A stretch of DNA of 64,000 nucleotides. Source: Microstegium vimineum (taxonomy: Eukaryota > Streptophyta > Magnoliopsida > Poales > Poaceae). Position numbers and translations under genes: made by a program. Positions 54,601-64,000 of this stretch are shown here, piece after piece (position 1 is the stretch's first letter; each line of letters starts with the position of its first letter). Below the pieces are notes generated by a model that was not told the origin of the DNA, did no database searches, and saw only the letters and a program-made list of their open reading frames with translations. Where the stretch lies: the NCBI GenBank assembly GCA_022036555.1, contig CM039140.1, positions 2,710,785 to 2,774,784 of the forward strand. The letters run 5' to 3'.

Positions 54601-57424
54601 AATCGCGGCGGCGACTCTCGGCAGAACGGCGGCGAGGCCAATCCGAGCGCGAAAGAGAGGGAAAAGAGGGAGAGGAGGCGTTCCGCAAGCTTGCGAAGAT
54701 GATGCGCGTGTTGGGGTGACTTACCGCAGTCGGGGACGCACGGAACAGGGCTCGGCGGCGCTCTGTTCGACGGCGGGCGCGATGCGAGGCGAGCAGAGGC
54801 GAGGCGATGGAAGAATACGGCCCGTCGGCGTGCTATTTATTGCGTCCGAGGGGTGGAGTCCCCCACGGACACGAGCGCGGGCGCGGAACGCGCGGGGGAG
54901 CGGTTGCGGAAACGGCGGACGCGGCGTCGGCGCGGCGGGCAGTGTCCGACGCGGACACGAGAGGAAGAAGAGAGGGCGCCGACAGGTGGGTCCGCCATGT
55001 CAGAGAGAGGAGGGAGGAAAAGGTGCTGACCAACGGGGCCGCGCTGTCAGTGGGAGAGAGAGAGCAGCGTAGTGCGGCGCGGGCCTGCGGGATGCTGGGC
55101 CGACCCACTGAGAAAGAAAGATAAAGGGGGGGAAGCAGGCCGCGGGCTGGCTACTCGGGCCAGAAAGAGAAAGAGGGTGGGTTTCCATTTTCTTTTTATT
55201 TTCCTTTTGCAAATTGATTTCCAAATTGATTTTCAAAATGAATTTGAAAGCATTTTCTAGGGTTTTGCAAATTCACTCAACACAAGAAAAATGCAGGGCA
55301 TCCAACGCTCAAACATGTTGGACCTAACATGGTATTTATTTTATTTATTTATTTAATTCTATGCTTCACAAAAATACTTGAATTAAATCAAATTTAACTC
55401 AAATTCAAATCTAATTTCTAATTTAAATTTTAGGGTGTTACATCCAACTTCTCTTCGAAGTAGCAAATCTCAAGTATGCGAGCAACCTCCTCGAACATGT
55501 GGAAGTTGTCCTTTGAACTGTCCTTCCGGAGTAAATTCTCTGCAAGGTGGCGAGTGCACCAACGGTGATGCAATGGTGCATACCCCGGAATCTGCTCCTG
55601 TACGGCACTAAGTATGCCCTGGTGTCTGTCAGATATGACACCAACCTCTCTCCCAGGGCCTACAAACTGTATCCGAACAAGCCGTAAGAACCAACCCCAG
55701 CTGTCTTTGTTCTCCCTCTCTACCAAAGCGAATGCTAATGGAACCAATGCATTGTCCGCGTCACAACCAATGACTATCAACATTGTGACCATGTACTTGC
55801 CAAGAAGAAAAGTACCATCAATGGACAACACAGGACGACAATGCCTAAAGGCTTGGACACACTGAGAAAAGCACCAGAATGCATGGAAGAATATCTCTCT
55901 GCCGTCCTTCCATTCATTTGGTTTTGGGATGTACTCGTAATGCATGCCTGGATTAGCTACCTTGATTGCATTGAACAATGCAGACAACTTCTCGTACCCC
56001 TCCTCCCAATCACCATATATCATCTTCCAGGCACGTTGCTTTGCCCTCCATGCTTTGCCATAGCTCACCTCATAATAAAAATGCTTCTCAGCTAGGTCCA
56101 TGAGCGCCTTCACTCTCAAATTAGGTTGTTTCTGCAGTGTTGTGTAAAATTTTATAGCAATAAGGGTAGAGGTCAACTGTTGATGCTTCTCTTTTAGATC
56201 CGTCGTTGTACAAGTATGTGGACCTACAATTTTGGTGATCTTGAACTTTTCACTGTCCTTCTGTTTTCTCGCGCATACCCTCCAATTGCAATCATTTTTC
56301 TGACATACCACTGTGTAACGACGCTCAACATAAGAATGTTGCACCTTTAACGGCCTTTTACGTTTCACAGAATACTCCTGTAACCACCTTCTCAATGTTG
56401 GCAAGTCCTTGAAGATCATGCCCTTGAAAATTTCTATGCTTTCCCCATTATCAGGGGCCTCTAGCAACTCTTCTTCTCTTTCTACTGCATAAGCACCATG
56501 AGAGCGTCTAAGATCGCTAAATTCATGCACTAGTGGATCAATATCGGGACAACACTGCCTCATGAGCTCAATCTCTTGTTCACTCAATGCAGCCATAGGA
56601 CGTTCATCATTGGAACGAACAGCTCTTGCGGTCCCATAAGGCTCCTCTCCATCATCAATCTGAACATCACTGTTAGATGCGAAGCCTGTATGCACCACGG
56701 TGGCTGATGAAGGCACACGAGGACACACAACATTATCAGTAATTATCTCCTATATTAGAACCATAAATGAGGATGTCATCATTGGAACAAAAGATCACAA
56801 GCAACAGTGGATAAGAAAAGGTAAAGTGTTACTACAACACTTACTTGGATGATTTTGGGTCAAAGGGATCTCCTGAGGGGCCGTAGCAACATTAGCTACA
56901 CCAACATTAGGGCAGATTCCAACCTCATTTGGGGCGGATTGCGCATCAGACACCACAACCACATCTTCCACATGCACCTCTCGATTGGTTAACAGAGGAT
57001 CAAATGGTAAAGGATCGTATTGTGGTGGTGAAAAGCCGTGAGGGGATGAATGCCCAATAGGGGATGAATGACCAAGAGGTGTGGGATCATTGGAGAGCTT
57101 TCGCACAACCAAATCCAAACATTGAAATTCACTCTTCATCACAATTTTGACATATGTCTCCCACTGAGCCTCGGATGAGATTGGGAACAACCGCCTAAAA
57201 TTTTTGCCTGATTTACCATAGTGAGCTACCCCCTCAACTGAGATGACATTTTCAATGGAATTGCACTGAAGCTCATCATAAGCCCTATCAAACAACTCCG
57301 AAAACAACGGTCGCTCATCGAACATCAGAGGCACCCTTTGCATTCCAACTAAACTGATATTATCAAAACCATCTCCCTCTTCCTCCACAGTTCCTCCATG
57401 ATATAGGGTGACTAAGTTATCCAT
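51667..57424 (-). pseudogene. MURA-type (MuDR) transposase, split by an LTR
   Basis: Minus strand. Exon 1 (about 56845-57424) begins MDNLVTLYHGGTVEEEG and encodes the N-terminal domain typical of plant MULE transposases. After a short intron, 55443-56749 carries a FAR1/MuDR-like zinc-binding region (CQKNDCNWRVCARKQ...VGPHTC) and the first two catalytic acids (Asp in RPVLSIDGTFL, Asp in GVISDRHQGI). The coding then stops at the solo LTR (52450-55442). It resumes at 52444 in exactly the right phase if the LTR and one target copy are removed, and continues through NMDESFNSVLKGIRAMPV (likely catalytic Glu) to the SWIM zinc finger (CMCGKPRQYHFPCSHYIAA), ending at 51667. A further in-frame TAG lies at 52192-52194. 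The exon 1/2 splice as read is one base out of phase, so another lesion or splice site is possible. Confidence 0.88.
52450..55442 (-). mobile_element. Complete solo LTR (3-kb family, copy 3)
   Basis: 2,993 bp from TGTTACACCC to GGGTGTTACA, flanked by the 5-bp target duplication TCCAA (52445-52449 and 55443-55447). No internal sequence, PBS or second LTR is present, so it is the product of LTR-LTR recombination. LTR sense is minus, with a TATA-like AATAAATAGC near 54833-54842. The 65-codon frame at 53029-53226 is shared with the other two copies. Confidence 0.95.
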
Positions 57425-57790
57425 CTAGTTCATATACACAACACGAAAGTTATTACTATGGGTAAACTAAATTACCAATGACCTAACTATACATCTATAT
57501 ATCTATTTTCCTATCTATTTAGCAAACTAACTATATACTATCTATGTCTTTACTAAACTAAATATTTAATATGCTAACTATCTATTTGTCTATCTATTAT
57601 CTAACTTTATAGCTAAAATTTGGTAACTACTTTTGTAAACTAAACTATATTTTCTAACTAAATTTACTAACTACAGTTGCTAACTAAAATTGCTATCTAA
57701 ATTTGCTAATATTTACTAATTAAATTTGCTAACTAAAGTTACTAACTTTACTTGAAAAGAACAAATATTTACCTAGCACACGGAGCTTAG
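57425..57790. repeat. AT-rich CTAACTA/TTTGCTAACTA repeats
   Basis: Short variants of CTAACTAAATTTGCTAACTA and CTATCTATTT repeat through 57480-57760, upstream of the transposase start. This is probably a subterminal or promoter region of the MULE. Confidence 0.7.
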
Positions 57791-58149
57791 AGCCTGCAAG
57801 AGGGTGGAGAAGGAAGATCGGCGGCCGCTGCCGCTTCGGCCCTCAGGGCGGCATTGCCCCGCGGGGGCCCTCAGGCCGGCATAGGCCCCCGACAGCACTG
57901 AGGGCGCCTGACGTCGGGGGCGTGCTCGGTGGTGGCCGAGGGCGACGGGGGGAGGACCTCGGCGGCGACCGAGGGCGACGGAGGTGGGGGAGAACCTCGG
58001 CGGCGGCCGAGCTAGCCGGAGGGGACCGGTGGCGACGGCGGCGGACCTCGACGGTGACGGTGGAGTCGGCGGAGCTCGGCGTGGGTCTCGGAGGGAGTGA
58101 TGGCGCGGGACAGAGAGAGGTCGAAGGCGGTCCTATGCGGCCGAGCCCT

Positions 58150-58344
58150 GCCACGTCGGAGCCATGCTAGTCCTGCCCGGGTAACTGGGTAACACGCTCG
58201 GCGCCACAAGGCACGACGCTGAGCTGTGTTAGCTCGGCGCCACAGGCCACGGCGCCGACCCCCTGGGTCCAAAACTGGAAATAGTTTTCCCAGGGGTCCA
58301 AACGTGAAAATAATTCAAAAAAGGCCAAATTGTAAAAAATTGGG
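58150..58344 (-). repeat. Right terminal inverted repeat of the MULE
   Basis: Inverse of 47256-47450, ending ATTGGG followed directly by the target duplication CCATCCCTC. Short GCTCGGCGCCACA units occur twice within it. Confidence 0.88.
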
Positions 58345-58353
58345 CCATCCCTC

Positions 58354-59502
58354 CATTCGCTTTTGTTGCATAAATAAAAGATGCAGCGGAGGAGCAAGAC
58401 CGGCGTCTCCCGTGAGATCACTCTCTCATGGTAACGTTTTGACCGCGGCGTCGCAGCACCAGAGATCCGCAGGTGTTTGCCGCTGGGGCTGTCGGACCTC
58501 GGACGCCAAGGCACCGGACCGGTAGGCTGCTGCTGAGTGCTGACTGTGTTCCGGACGCCAATGCACGCACGGGCACGGCGGCCGCGGGGGCGTGAGGTGG
58601 AAAACAAACGCGCGAAGCGCCGCGCAGGTCGCGCGCGGACGACGACTACTACTGTCTCCAACAACCTAGGCATATCGTGACCCATACTCAAAATGGGTGA
58701 TCCAGAGTGTTTTAGTGCACAAAAACACTCTCCAACGGAATAGGCAAACACGGGATGCATTTTGGGTCGGCGGCGATGCAGCACGCAAATAAGCGTCCTC
58801 TCCCTGTCTTTTGTGTCTCCACGCAGCGCTAGGGAGTCGGCAGTGTTCGGTGCCGTAGTGAACGAGGAGGCTGTCAGAGATGGGGCTGTATCCTTTTTGG
58901 GTCTCCTTTTGCGTTTATTATTGGAGCAGGTAACTTTTAGGTTCCTATCCCTTTGCTACCACGTGACCCAAACCAGTAAATGGGTCTCCTATTTAGGTTG
59001 TTGCTGTTGGAGTCATGGGTCGTTTGGCAGCGCTCCACGGAGCTGATTCTCAGGTTCCTGAGTGTCAAACGTAATTTTCAGTGACAATGGATTCTCTGTT
59101 GATTATGTGAAGTGATTCTCTAAAATGAACTAAGGGGGTGGGAGCTGAAAAAAGTAGCTTCATCTGATTCTATGAAATGATTCTCTATGCTGATTTTGAG
59201 AGTTTAGACTAAACAACCAAAAAAAATTATTTTCAGCCACATAAGCAGGCCCTCAATCTCCATCCACCCATTCATATCCACCGTTCCGAGTCTCTTTTTC
59301 TTCTTCTGTGGATGTGTGGATAAAAAGATCCAGATATTACTACTCCGATCTTTTTCTGTATATATAATAAACTTTCAAATTCTATATATACAGAGGCAAA
59401 GCAAACCTCGCCCATTATTCTCCTCCAACACGTGACACCCGGCGCGGCACCTCCGCCTCCACCCTCGCTGCCTGCGCCTCTCTCACCGCCAAAGCCGCCG
59501 AG
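58354..59502. other. Upstream region of the anthranilate synthase gene with MITE-like sequences
   Basis: 58648-59020 has ends CTCCAACAACCTAGGCAT...GACCCAT and ATGGGTC...AGGTTGTTGCTGTTGGAG, consistent with a MITE. 59024-59250 (TCGTTTGGCAGCGCTCC ... ACTAAACAACCAAA) resembles another grass MITE family with CTGATTCT/TGATTCTC repeats. No gene is seen; the wide open frames at 58167-58784 have no domain. Confidence 0.45.
59359..59390 (+). promoter_or_regulatory. TATA boxes of the anthranilate synthase beta gene
   Basis: GTATATATAATAAA at 59359-59372 and CTATATATA at 59382-59390 lie about 145 and 120 bp before the ATG, followed by a C-rich leader. Confidence 0.55.
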
Positions 59503-60395
59503 ATGGCCTGCTCCCAGCTCGCCGCCGCGGGGGCCTCCTCCCCTGCCGTCGCAGCGGTTCGGTCCCCGGCGCATTCCCCAGCCGCCGCCTTAGCGCGCCT
59601 CCGGTCGACGCCTCGTACGGATCGCTCTCACTCGGTTCCACCCTTCTCCGTCCCCCTTCCTATCCTGATTCGCTACATTGTTGACGGACGGACCGCAGGT
59701 TTTGCGAGCGCTGGCTTGTCGGTGAAGGGAAACAGGGCGGCTTCCCCGTTGGTCGCCGCCGCGGGCGCGGCGCCGGTTGCCGACCTGGACGGCCGCACGG
59801 CCACGGAGAAGCAGCCCATCATTGTCATCGATAACTACGACAGCTTCACCTACAACCTCTGCCAGGTATTATATGACGTTCTATGTTGTTTGTTTTGGGG
59901 CGTGTCCCCTTCCGAATTGTTTGATTATATTTGATCTGTGTGTGCGGTGTCCCTTGACCCTTGTTGGCGGAGATGTGTGGCGGCTACCTGTGGGCTGTGG
60001 ATGGTCCATACTTCTGTTATGCCTCTGGTTGCGCTTGTAGCAAATTGTTTTTGGATGTATTTCCGGATAATTGTTTCAACATTTTCCCACTGGGTTGAAT
60101 AGTGTTTGATTATTACTTACAAGATGAATTTGCTATGCTTATGTGGAATAGTTTCTTTCATGTTTGCTCAGGATGCTGGTTCACCAATATTTGCAAGTTG
60201 AATTGCTATTTGCAGGTGGAATAGTTTATAGTTTCTTACACCTTTGCTCACGATGTTGGTTCTTTTTTTCTTCTTCAATTGTGCTTGTACTGAGATCAAC
60301 TAATGGAATATATGATCACAAGGATGCTAGGAATGTATTCCATGACGCTGTTATACATTATTAACCTTTTTATGGAATTTGTATCTGCTATAAGC

Positions 60396-60649
60396 CAGAA
60401 AACTGCAGTAGTTAGACAGCCGCCAGGACATCTGGTTTAAGGTCGAAGGCCTCTCACGAAGGTCGAGAAAACCCCATGCGCCACCCTCACACAGGACCCA
60501 TTACCCTTTGATCGGGCCAGTCCTTTTACCTGTGAGGCAAGGGGATTTTTTTCACCCTGCCGACACTAAATTCGCCCCCATGGGGGATCGAACTCAGACC
60601 ACAGGGGCGCCACTCGGAGTGCTAGACCACTCGCTTAGCATCCGTTTGC
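60396..60649 (-). mobile_element. tRNA-derived SINE in intron 1
   Basis: The 11-bp target duplication CTGCTATAAGC lies on both sides (60385-60395 and 60650-60660). On the minus strand the head contains tRNA-like promoter boxes: AGCGAGTGGTCTAGCACTC and a B-box GAGTTCGATCCC. The 3' end is short and T-containing (CAGTTTTCTG). Length is 254 bp. The family is not identified. Confidence 0.85.
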
Positions 60650-62060
60650 CTGCTATAAGCATATAAGTAGGCATCCGTACATGGGAGGGAGAGGGAATAC
60701 CTATCTGTCATATTAAAGCCTAAACAACTATGTTGCCACTCTTTGTAAAGTGTAAAGAAAATTGCATAAAAAACCTTTTTTAGGTACTAGGTACAGCGCT
60801 ACTTTTTATCTACATTGCTTGAATTGCACTTTTATTTTGATTCTAAAGCCAGAATCATAAGTGCATTCTTTGTTTTCTTCGATGACAGATCATGTGTTTC
60901 TTCTTCCACAGAATGCTTATAACATTCCTTTTATTGCAAAATTTGCACTTAAAACACGAACGCTATATTTATCTGGTGCTGTCGACTTATCAGATTCCGT
61001 GCCCATTTCTGTTGAGTATCTTCAAGTCCTTGCTACCTTTCTTTTTTTGTGCCGACGATAGCTTTGTATTGGAACTTAGCGTACATTTATTTTTCCGTGG
61101 GATTATATATCGAAAAGGTTAGGCTCTAGGTTGCCAGTGGAGTGTCTCCTGCTAATGCTGAAAAGTTGACATGACATAACTAATTTGGATTCACATTGCT
61201 GAAATGTTTATACGAGGTAGGATAACATACTGCTTTGTGATAGTAGATCTTTCTATTAATGATGATTAGGCCAACTAACGTGCATTTCTGTTGTACCTCA
61301 TAGGGCATCTATTTATCCTTTTTATGAAACTCAATTTCATATGAATCATAATATAGCGGAGAAAAAGAAAACAAACATATGCTATGAGCAAAACATGTTT
61401 TTTTTTCTGACATTTTGTGTTTAATGATGAAGTATATGGGGGAGCTTGGATTGAACTTCGAAGTATACCGCAATAATGAACTGACCATAGAAGATGTCAA
61501 GAGGTATAGCTCTGAGAACATTTTCAATTTTGATATATCTGCATTTTATTTTCCCCCAACACTTTGTTTCAACTAATCTCAGTTTGATGAACATTTTCCT
61601 TTTTCGTTTATTATAGGAAGAACCCAAGAGGAATACTTATTTCTCCAGGGCCTGGTAAGTTTAAACTTATTGAATATCACAAGTGTTGAAGCTTCTGACT
61701 TTCTTAGTGTAATAAAATATTTTCATATCTGTTCTTTAGGTGAACCACAAGATTCAGGTATATCATTGCAGACTGTTCTTGAGTTAGGCCCAACCATCCC
61801 AATCTTTGGAGTTTGCATGGGGTTGCAGTGCATTGGGGAGGCATTTGGAGGTAACATTTATCTTTACCAGGTTGCTAATTTTCTCATGGCCTCTGCTTTT
61901 GTCTCTCAAACATTTATGACATGAATATGCAGGAAAGATTATCCGTGCTCCTTCTGGAGTGATGCATGGGAAAAGCTCTCCAGTTTATTACGACGAGGAA
62001 TTAGGAAAGGCCTGATTCGACGGTTTGCCAAAGTATGTTTTAATTTTATTTTCTTTTGAC

Positions 62061-62345
62061 TAAGGATGAAAACGGATCGGATACGAACGGATATCGCTGA
62101 TATTGTATTTGTTTTCATATTTCTGTTCGGATTCGGATTCGAATACGAATAGTATCAGAAATATCGGATAGGATACGATTAGATATCGACATCATAAATA
62201 TACTGATTTTAGTATTCGGATACGAATACGGTATGGGATGTCAATCTTCGGACTCGGATACGGACAGGTCTAAACTCCTCTAAACGAATTCGATCGGACG
62301 GACGGTCGGACGGTCGAATAAATATCCGTACCGTTTTCATCCCTA
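62061..62345. mobile_element. hAT MITE in intron 5 of the anthranilate synthase gene
   Basis: TAAGGATGAAAACGG at the left and CCGTTTTCATCCCTA at the right form the terminal inverted repeat. The 8-bp target duplication CTTTTGAC flanks it (62053-62060, 62346-62353). The interior is full of CGGATACGAATA/TATTCGGATACG repeats. It carries no coding. Confidence 0.93.
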
Positions 62346-62504
62346 CTTTTGACCATTGAATCATTCAGGTTTTGTTTTGTCTATTATGTTCATTATTCTT
62401 ACCGATTCTCATGGCTTGTTATACTGCCCATGATTGCAAATTTGCATAGTTTACTTGTTTTCATGGAGTGCCTTTCGATTATTTAACAACATGACAGCCT
62501 CTGC

Positions 62505-62592
62505 ACATTTGTGCAGGAAAGGCTGCGGGCTATTTCCCTTCCCCAGACCCCGCAGTGCGGGAGCCTACGGCACTGGGTACATCCTTTATGAC
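62505..62592 (+). mobile_element. Au-like SINE 3' fragment
   Basis: TGTGCAGGAAAGGCTGCG, CCTTCCCCAGACCCCGCA, GCGGGAGCCTACGGCACTGG and GTACATCCTTT occur in the order of the conserved 3' part of the plant Au SINE. The 5' part is missing. Confidence 0.7.
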
Positions 62593-63152
62593 ATGCAATC
62601 ATTCAGTATGTATGGGAAGTTCCTAATATATTTTTTTTTCTCAAGAAAATAAAAAAGTTTCCTTAAGTTATTTAAAGATATGGTTATATATATATGATTT
62701 CACTTAGTATTAATAAAATCTCTGGCTGAAATTCAATGTATGTCAATTACTTAATTCAGTTTATTGGAGTTGACACCATCCTTTGCTTTGCTTCCATGGA
62801 CAGCCCTTTTACTGCCGCGAGGTACCACAGCTTGGTCATTGAGGAAGAAACCTTCCCACATGATGCTTTAGAGGCTACTGCATGGACTGAAGATGGACTT
62901 ATCATGGCTGCTCGCCACAAGAAGTACAAACACATCCAGGTACTCCTATTTCCCAACGTTTTGTGGTACGCCATTGGGATCCCTGTGCTGGCCCTTTTGA
63001 ACTCTGCTGAGTATGTTCCCCTTGGATTCTAAGGTTATAACTGTTTTCAGGGTGTCCAATTCCACCCGGAGAGCATCATCACCCCTGAAGGCAAGAAAAT
63101 CATCCTCAACTTTGTCAGATTCATTGAGGAGCTCGAGAAGCAGCGTTCGTAG

Positions 63153-63870
63153 GGGAGGTAGATGCCATCGGTGGCTTCATAGATCAGTCAGAAGCAGAGA
63201 CAAGGCGCTTGAAGCTGCGTAGTTCCAGGGCTGGCAGTGGAAGTTAGCTAGGAAACAACCTTTTCCTCTCTTATTAATTCGTTGTGCTCGTGGTAATATA
63301 ATCTGTGGACTGAATTGCGAATAAAGTCCAGCTGATCAAATAAGCATCGGTGTTGGTGCTCTCTAGATGAATATATATCCGTTGATTTTTTGGCAAGGGA
63401 GGCCGCGCATTTTTTTGTCTTGAGTTCTGGCGATCGCAAGTCCTGCCGTAATAGCACCAGGCGTTTCTATGCTCGTGCCGCAGTAAATTGTGCTGTTAAA
63501 GCTCACAATTTTAGCCGGCAAATATGCAATTTTCTCATCTGTAGAGGTAGACCGTACAAAGAACGAGAGTTGCTCGGAGCAGGAGGACTGCAGGAGTCGT
63601 ACAAAGAAAGAGACAAGGCGCTTGAAGCTGCAAGTTTTGCTCATGCAAAAATGATTGGATTTGGTCCGCATTCTCGAAGAGGAATGTACGTACGTCCTCA
63701 AACTAGGAGCAGGAGGACTGCAGGAGTCGTACGGGAACAAACCAGTTGCTTGATAACGGCCGGCTTGAGGCCCGACAGCAAATGCACCGTCTTTCCTTTA
63801 GGCCAATGACACACCAAAGGTCCACCTAAGGAACAAAAGCCCACGGTTTCATGGACTCCTAGTCTCCTAC
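63153..63870. other. 3' flank with a locally duplicated segment
   Basis: Holds the 3' UTR of the anthranilate synthase gene. AGAGACAAGGCGCTTGAAGCTGC from the UTR (63196) recurs at 63609, and GGAGCAGGAGGACTGCAGGAGTCGTAC occurs at 63575 and 63706. The segment has been partly copied downstream. No gene is seen. Confidence 0.55.
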
Positions 63871-64000
63871 TATAAATAAACAGAAGAAGAGACGGAGATT
63901 CAGAATTCAGAAAACCAGTAGTCCCGCACCCACCCACGCCTACACAGCGTTCTACCCGAAACTCGAACAAGCGCGCACAGCAGAGCCCGTCCGGCGTCCG
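63871..64000 (+). promoter_or_regulatory. TATA box and leader of a gene beyond the window
   Basis: TATAAATAAA at 63871-63880 is followed by a C-rich, ATG-free stretch that reads as a 5' UTR. The start codon is not inside the window. Confidence 0.55.

Larger units (their letters stand above)
47256..58344 (-). mobile_element. 11-kb autonomous-type MULE carrying passenger genes
   Basis: The ends are inverted repeats of about 190-200 bp (47256-47450 and 58150-58344), both starting CCCAAT and sharing TTTTTTGAAYTATTTTCAC, ACCCAGGGGGTCG and CGCCGTGGCC; identity by eye is about 75-80%. A 9-bp target duplication CCATCCCTC lies on both sides (47247-47255 and 58345-58353), the Mutator hallmark. From left to right it carries a GRF zinc-finger ORF (plus), a plant-mobile-domain gene (minus) and a MURA transposase (minus). 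The transposase is split by a later solo LTR (52450-55442). Without the LTR the element is about 8.1 kb. All three genes have lesions, so it is now non-autonomous. Confidence 0.93.
59503..63152 (+). pseudogene. ASB: Anthranilate synthase beta subunit (glutamine amidotransferase), one nonsense codon
   Basis: Seven exons join in phase with GT-AG borders: 59503-59865, 61433-61503, 61617-61654, 61740-61850, 61933-62032, 62804-62939 and 63051-63152, spanning 307 codons. The product is the plastid beta subunit of anthranilate synthase, a class I glutamine amidotransferase that feeds ammonia to the alpha subunit for the first step of tryptophan synthesis. The first 75 or so residues are an Ala/Ser-rich transit peptide. 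IIVIDNYDSFTYNLCQ opens the domain; the nucleophile is Cys183 (IFGVCMGLQ); His278 and Glu280 (QFHPES) complete the triad. Everything is intact except codon 222 (62013-62015), which is TGA between GKA and FDGLP where a Leu codon is expected. The product would stop at residue 221 without His278/Glu280. It may be a pseudogene, a null allele or a sequence error. Confidence 0.92.

Noticed and set aside
58167..58784. 205-codon minus-strand frame across the right end of the MULE
   Set aside because: It crosses the transposon boundary and target duplication and has no domain.

Overview
This is nuclear DNA from a grass. Genes have short GT-AG introns and strongly GC-rich 5' ends, and the space between them is packed with grass-type transposons: Stowaway and GGCCTTGTTTAG-type MITEs, Au-like SINE sequence, nested Helitrons, hAT, Mutator (MULE), LINE and LTR elements. 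The GGCCTTGTTTAG MITE family and the density of nesting suggest a panicoid (Andropogoneae-like) grass. That placement is inference, not a database result.

Layout. 0-5.2 kb: a truncated 3-kb-type LTR fused to a broken Ty1/copia element whose 5' LTR ends 317 bp before a wax-synthase-like gene (5.5-6.5 kb). 7.2-8.2 kb: an intronless NYN/C2H2 gene. 8.3-9.5 kb: a LINE 3' remnant. 10.0-13.6 kb: a four-exon SEP-UBX gene (p47/PUX type). 13.6-19.6 kb: no confident gene, several repeats and one insertion with a clear target duplication. 19.7-22.2 kb: two large palindromes side by side, one built of gene-fragment sequence and one of Helitrons. 23.1-25.2 kb: a defective hAT transposase. 25.6-29.9 kb: the 3' part of a multi-exon helical-looking gene with a 1.4-kb miniature LTR element in one intron. 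30.2-32.8 kb: a small Ala/Arg-rich gene whose intron holds a MITE and a Helitron. 33.3-36.4 kb: a MITE split by a solo LTR. 37.7-39.2 kb: a CNOT4-type RING gene. 42.3-43.5 kb: a Myb/SANT-like gene. 47.26-58.34 kb: one 11-kb MULE with ~200-bp inverted ends and a 9-bp target duplication. It carries a GRF zinc-finger ORF, a decayed plant-mobile-domain (MAIN-like) gene and a MURA transposase split by a solo LTR. 59.5-63.2 kb: the anthranilate synthase beta-subunit gene. The end of the window holds a TATA box for a gene beyond it.

The host genes are unrelated housekeeping and metabolic genes: wax ester synthesis, CDC48 adaptor, E3 ligase, DNA-binding protein and tryptophan biosynthesis. They do not form a pathway. 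The most notable observations are (1) the passenger-carrying MULE and the in-frame, precisely dated disruption of its transposase; (2) a single in-frame TGA in an otherwise perfectly spliced anthranilate synthase beta gene, upstream of two catalytic residues; (3) two adjacent long palindromes able to make hairpin RNA; and (4) a solo LTR flanked by a 56-bp duplication instead of the usual 5 bp. All exon coordinates come from reading GT/AG borders and codon phase by eye.
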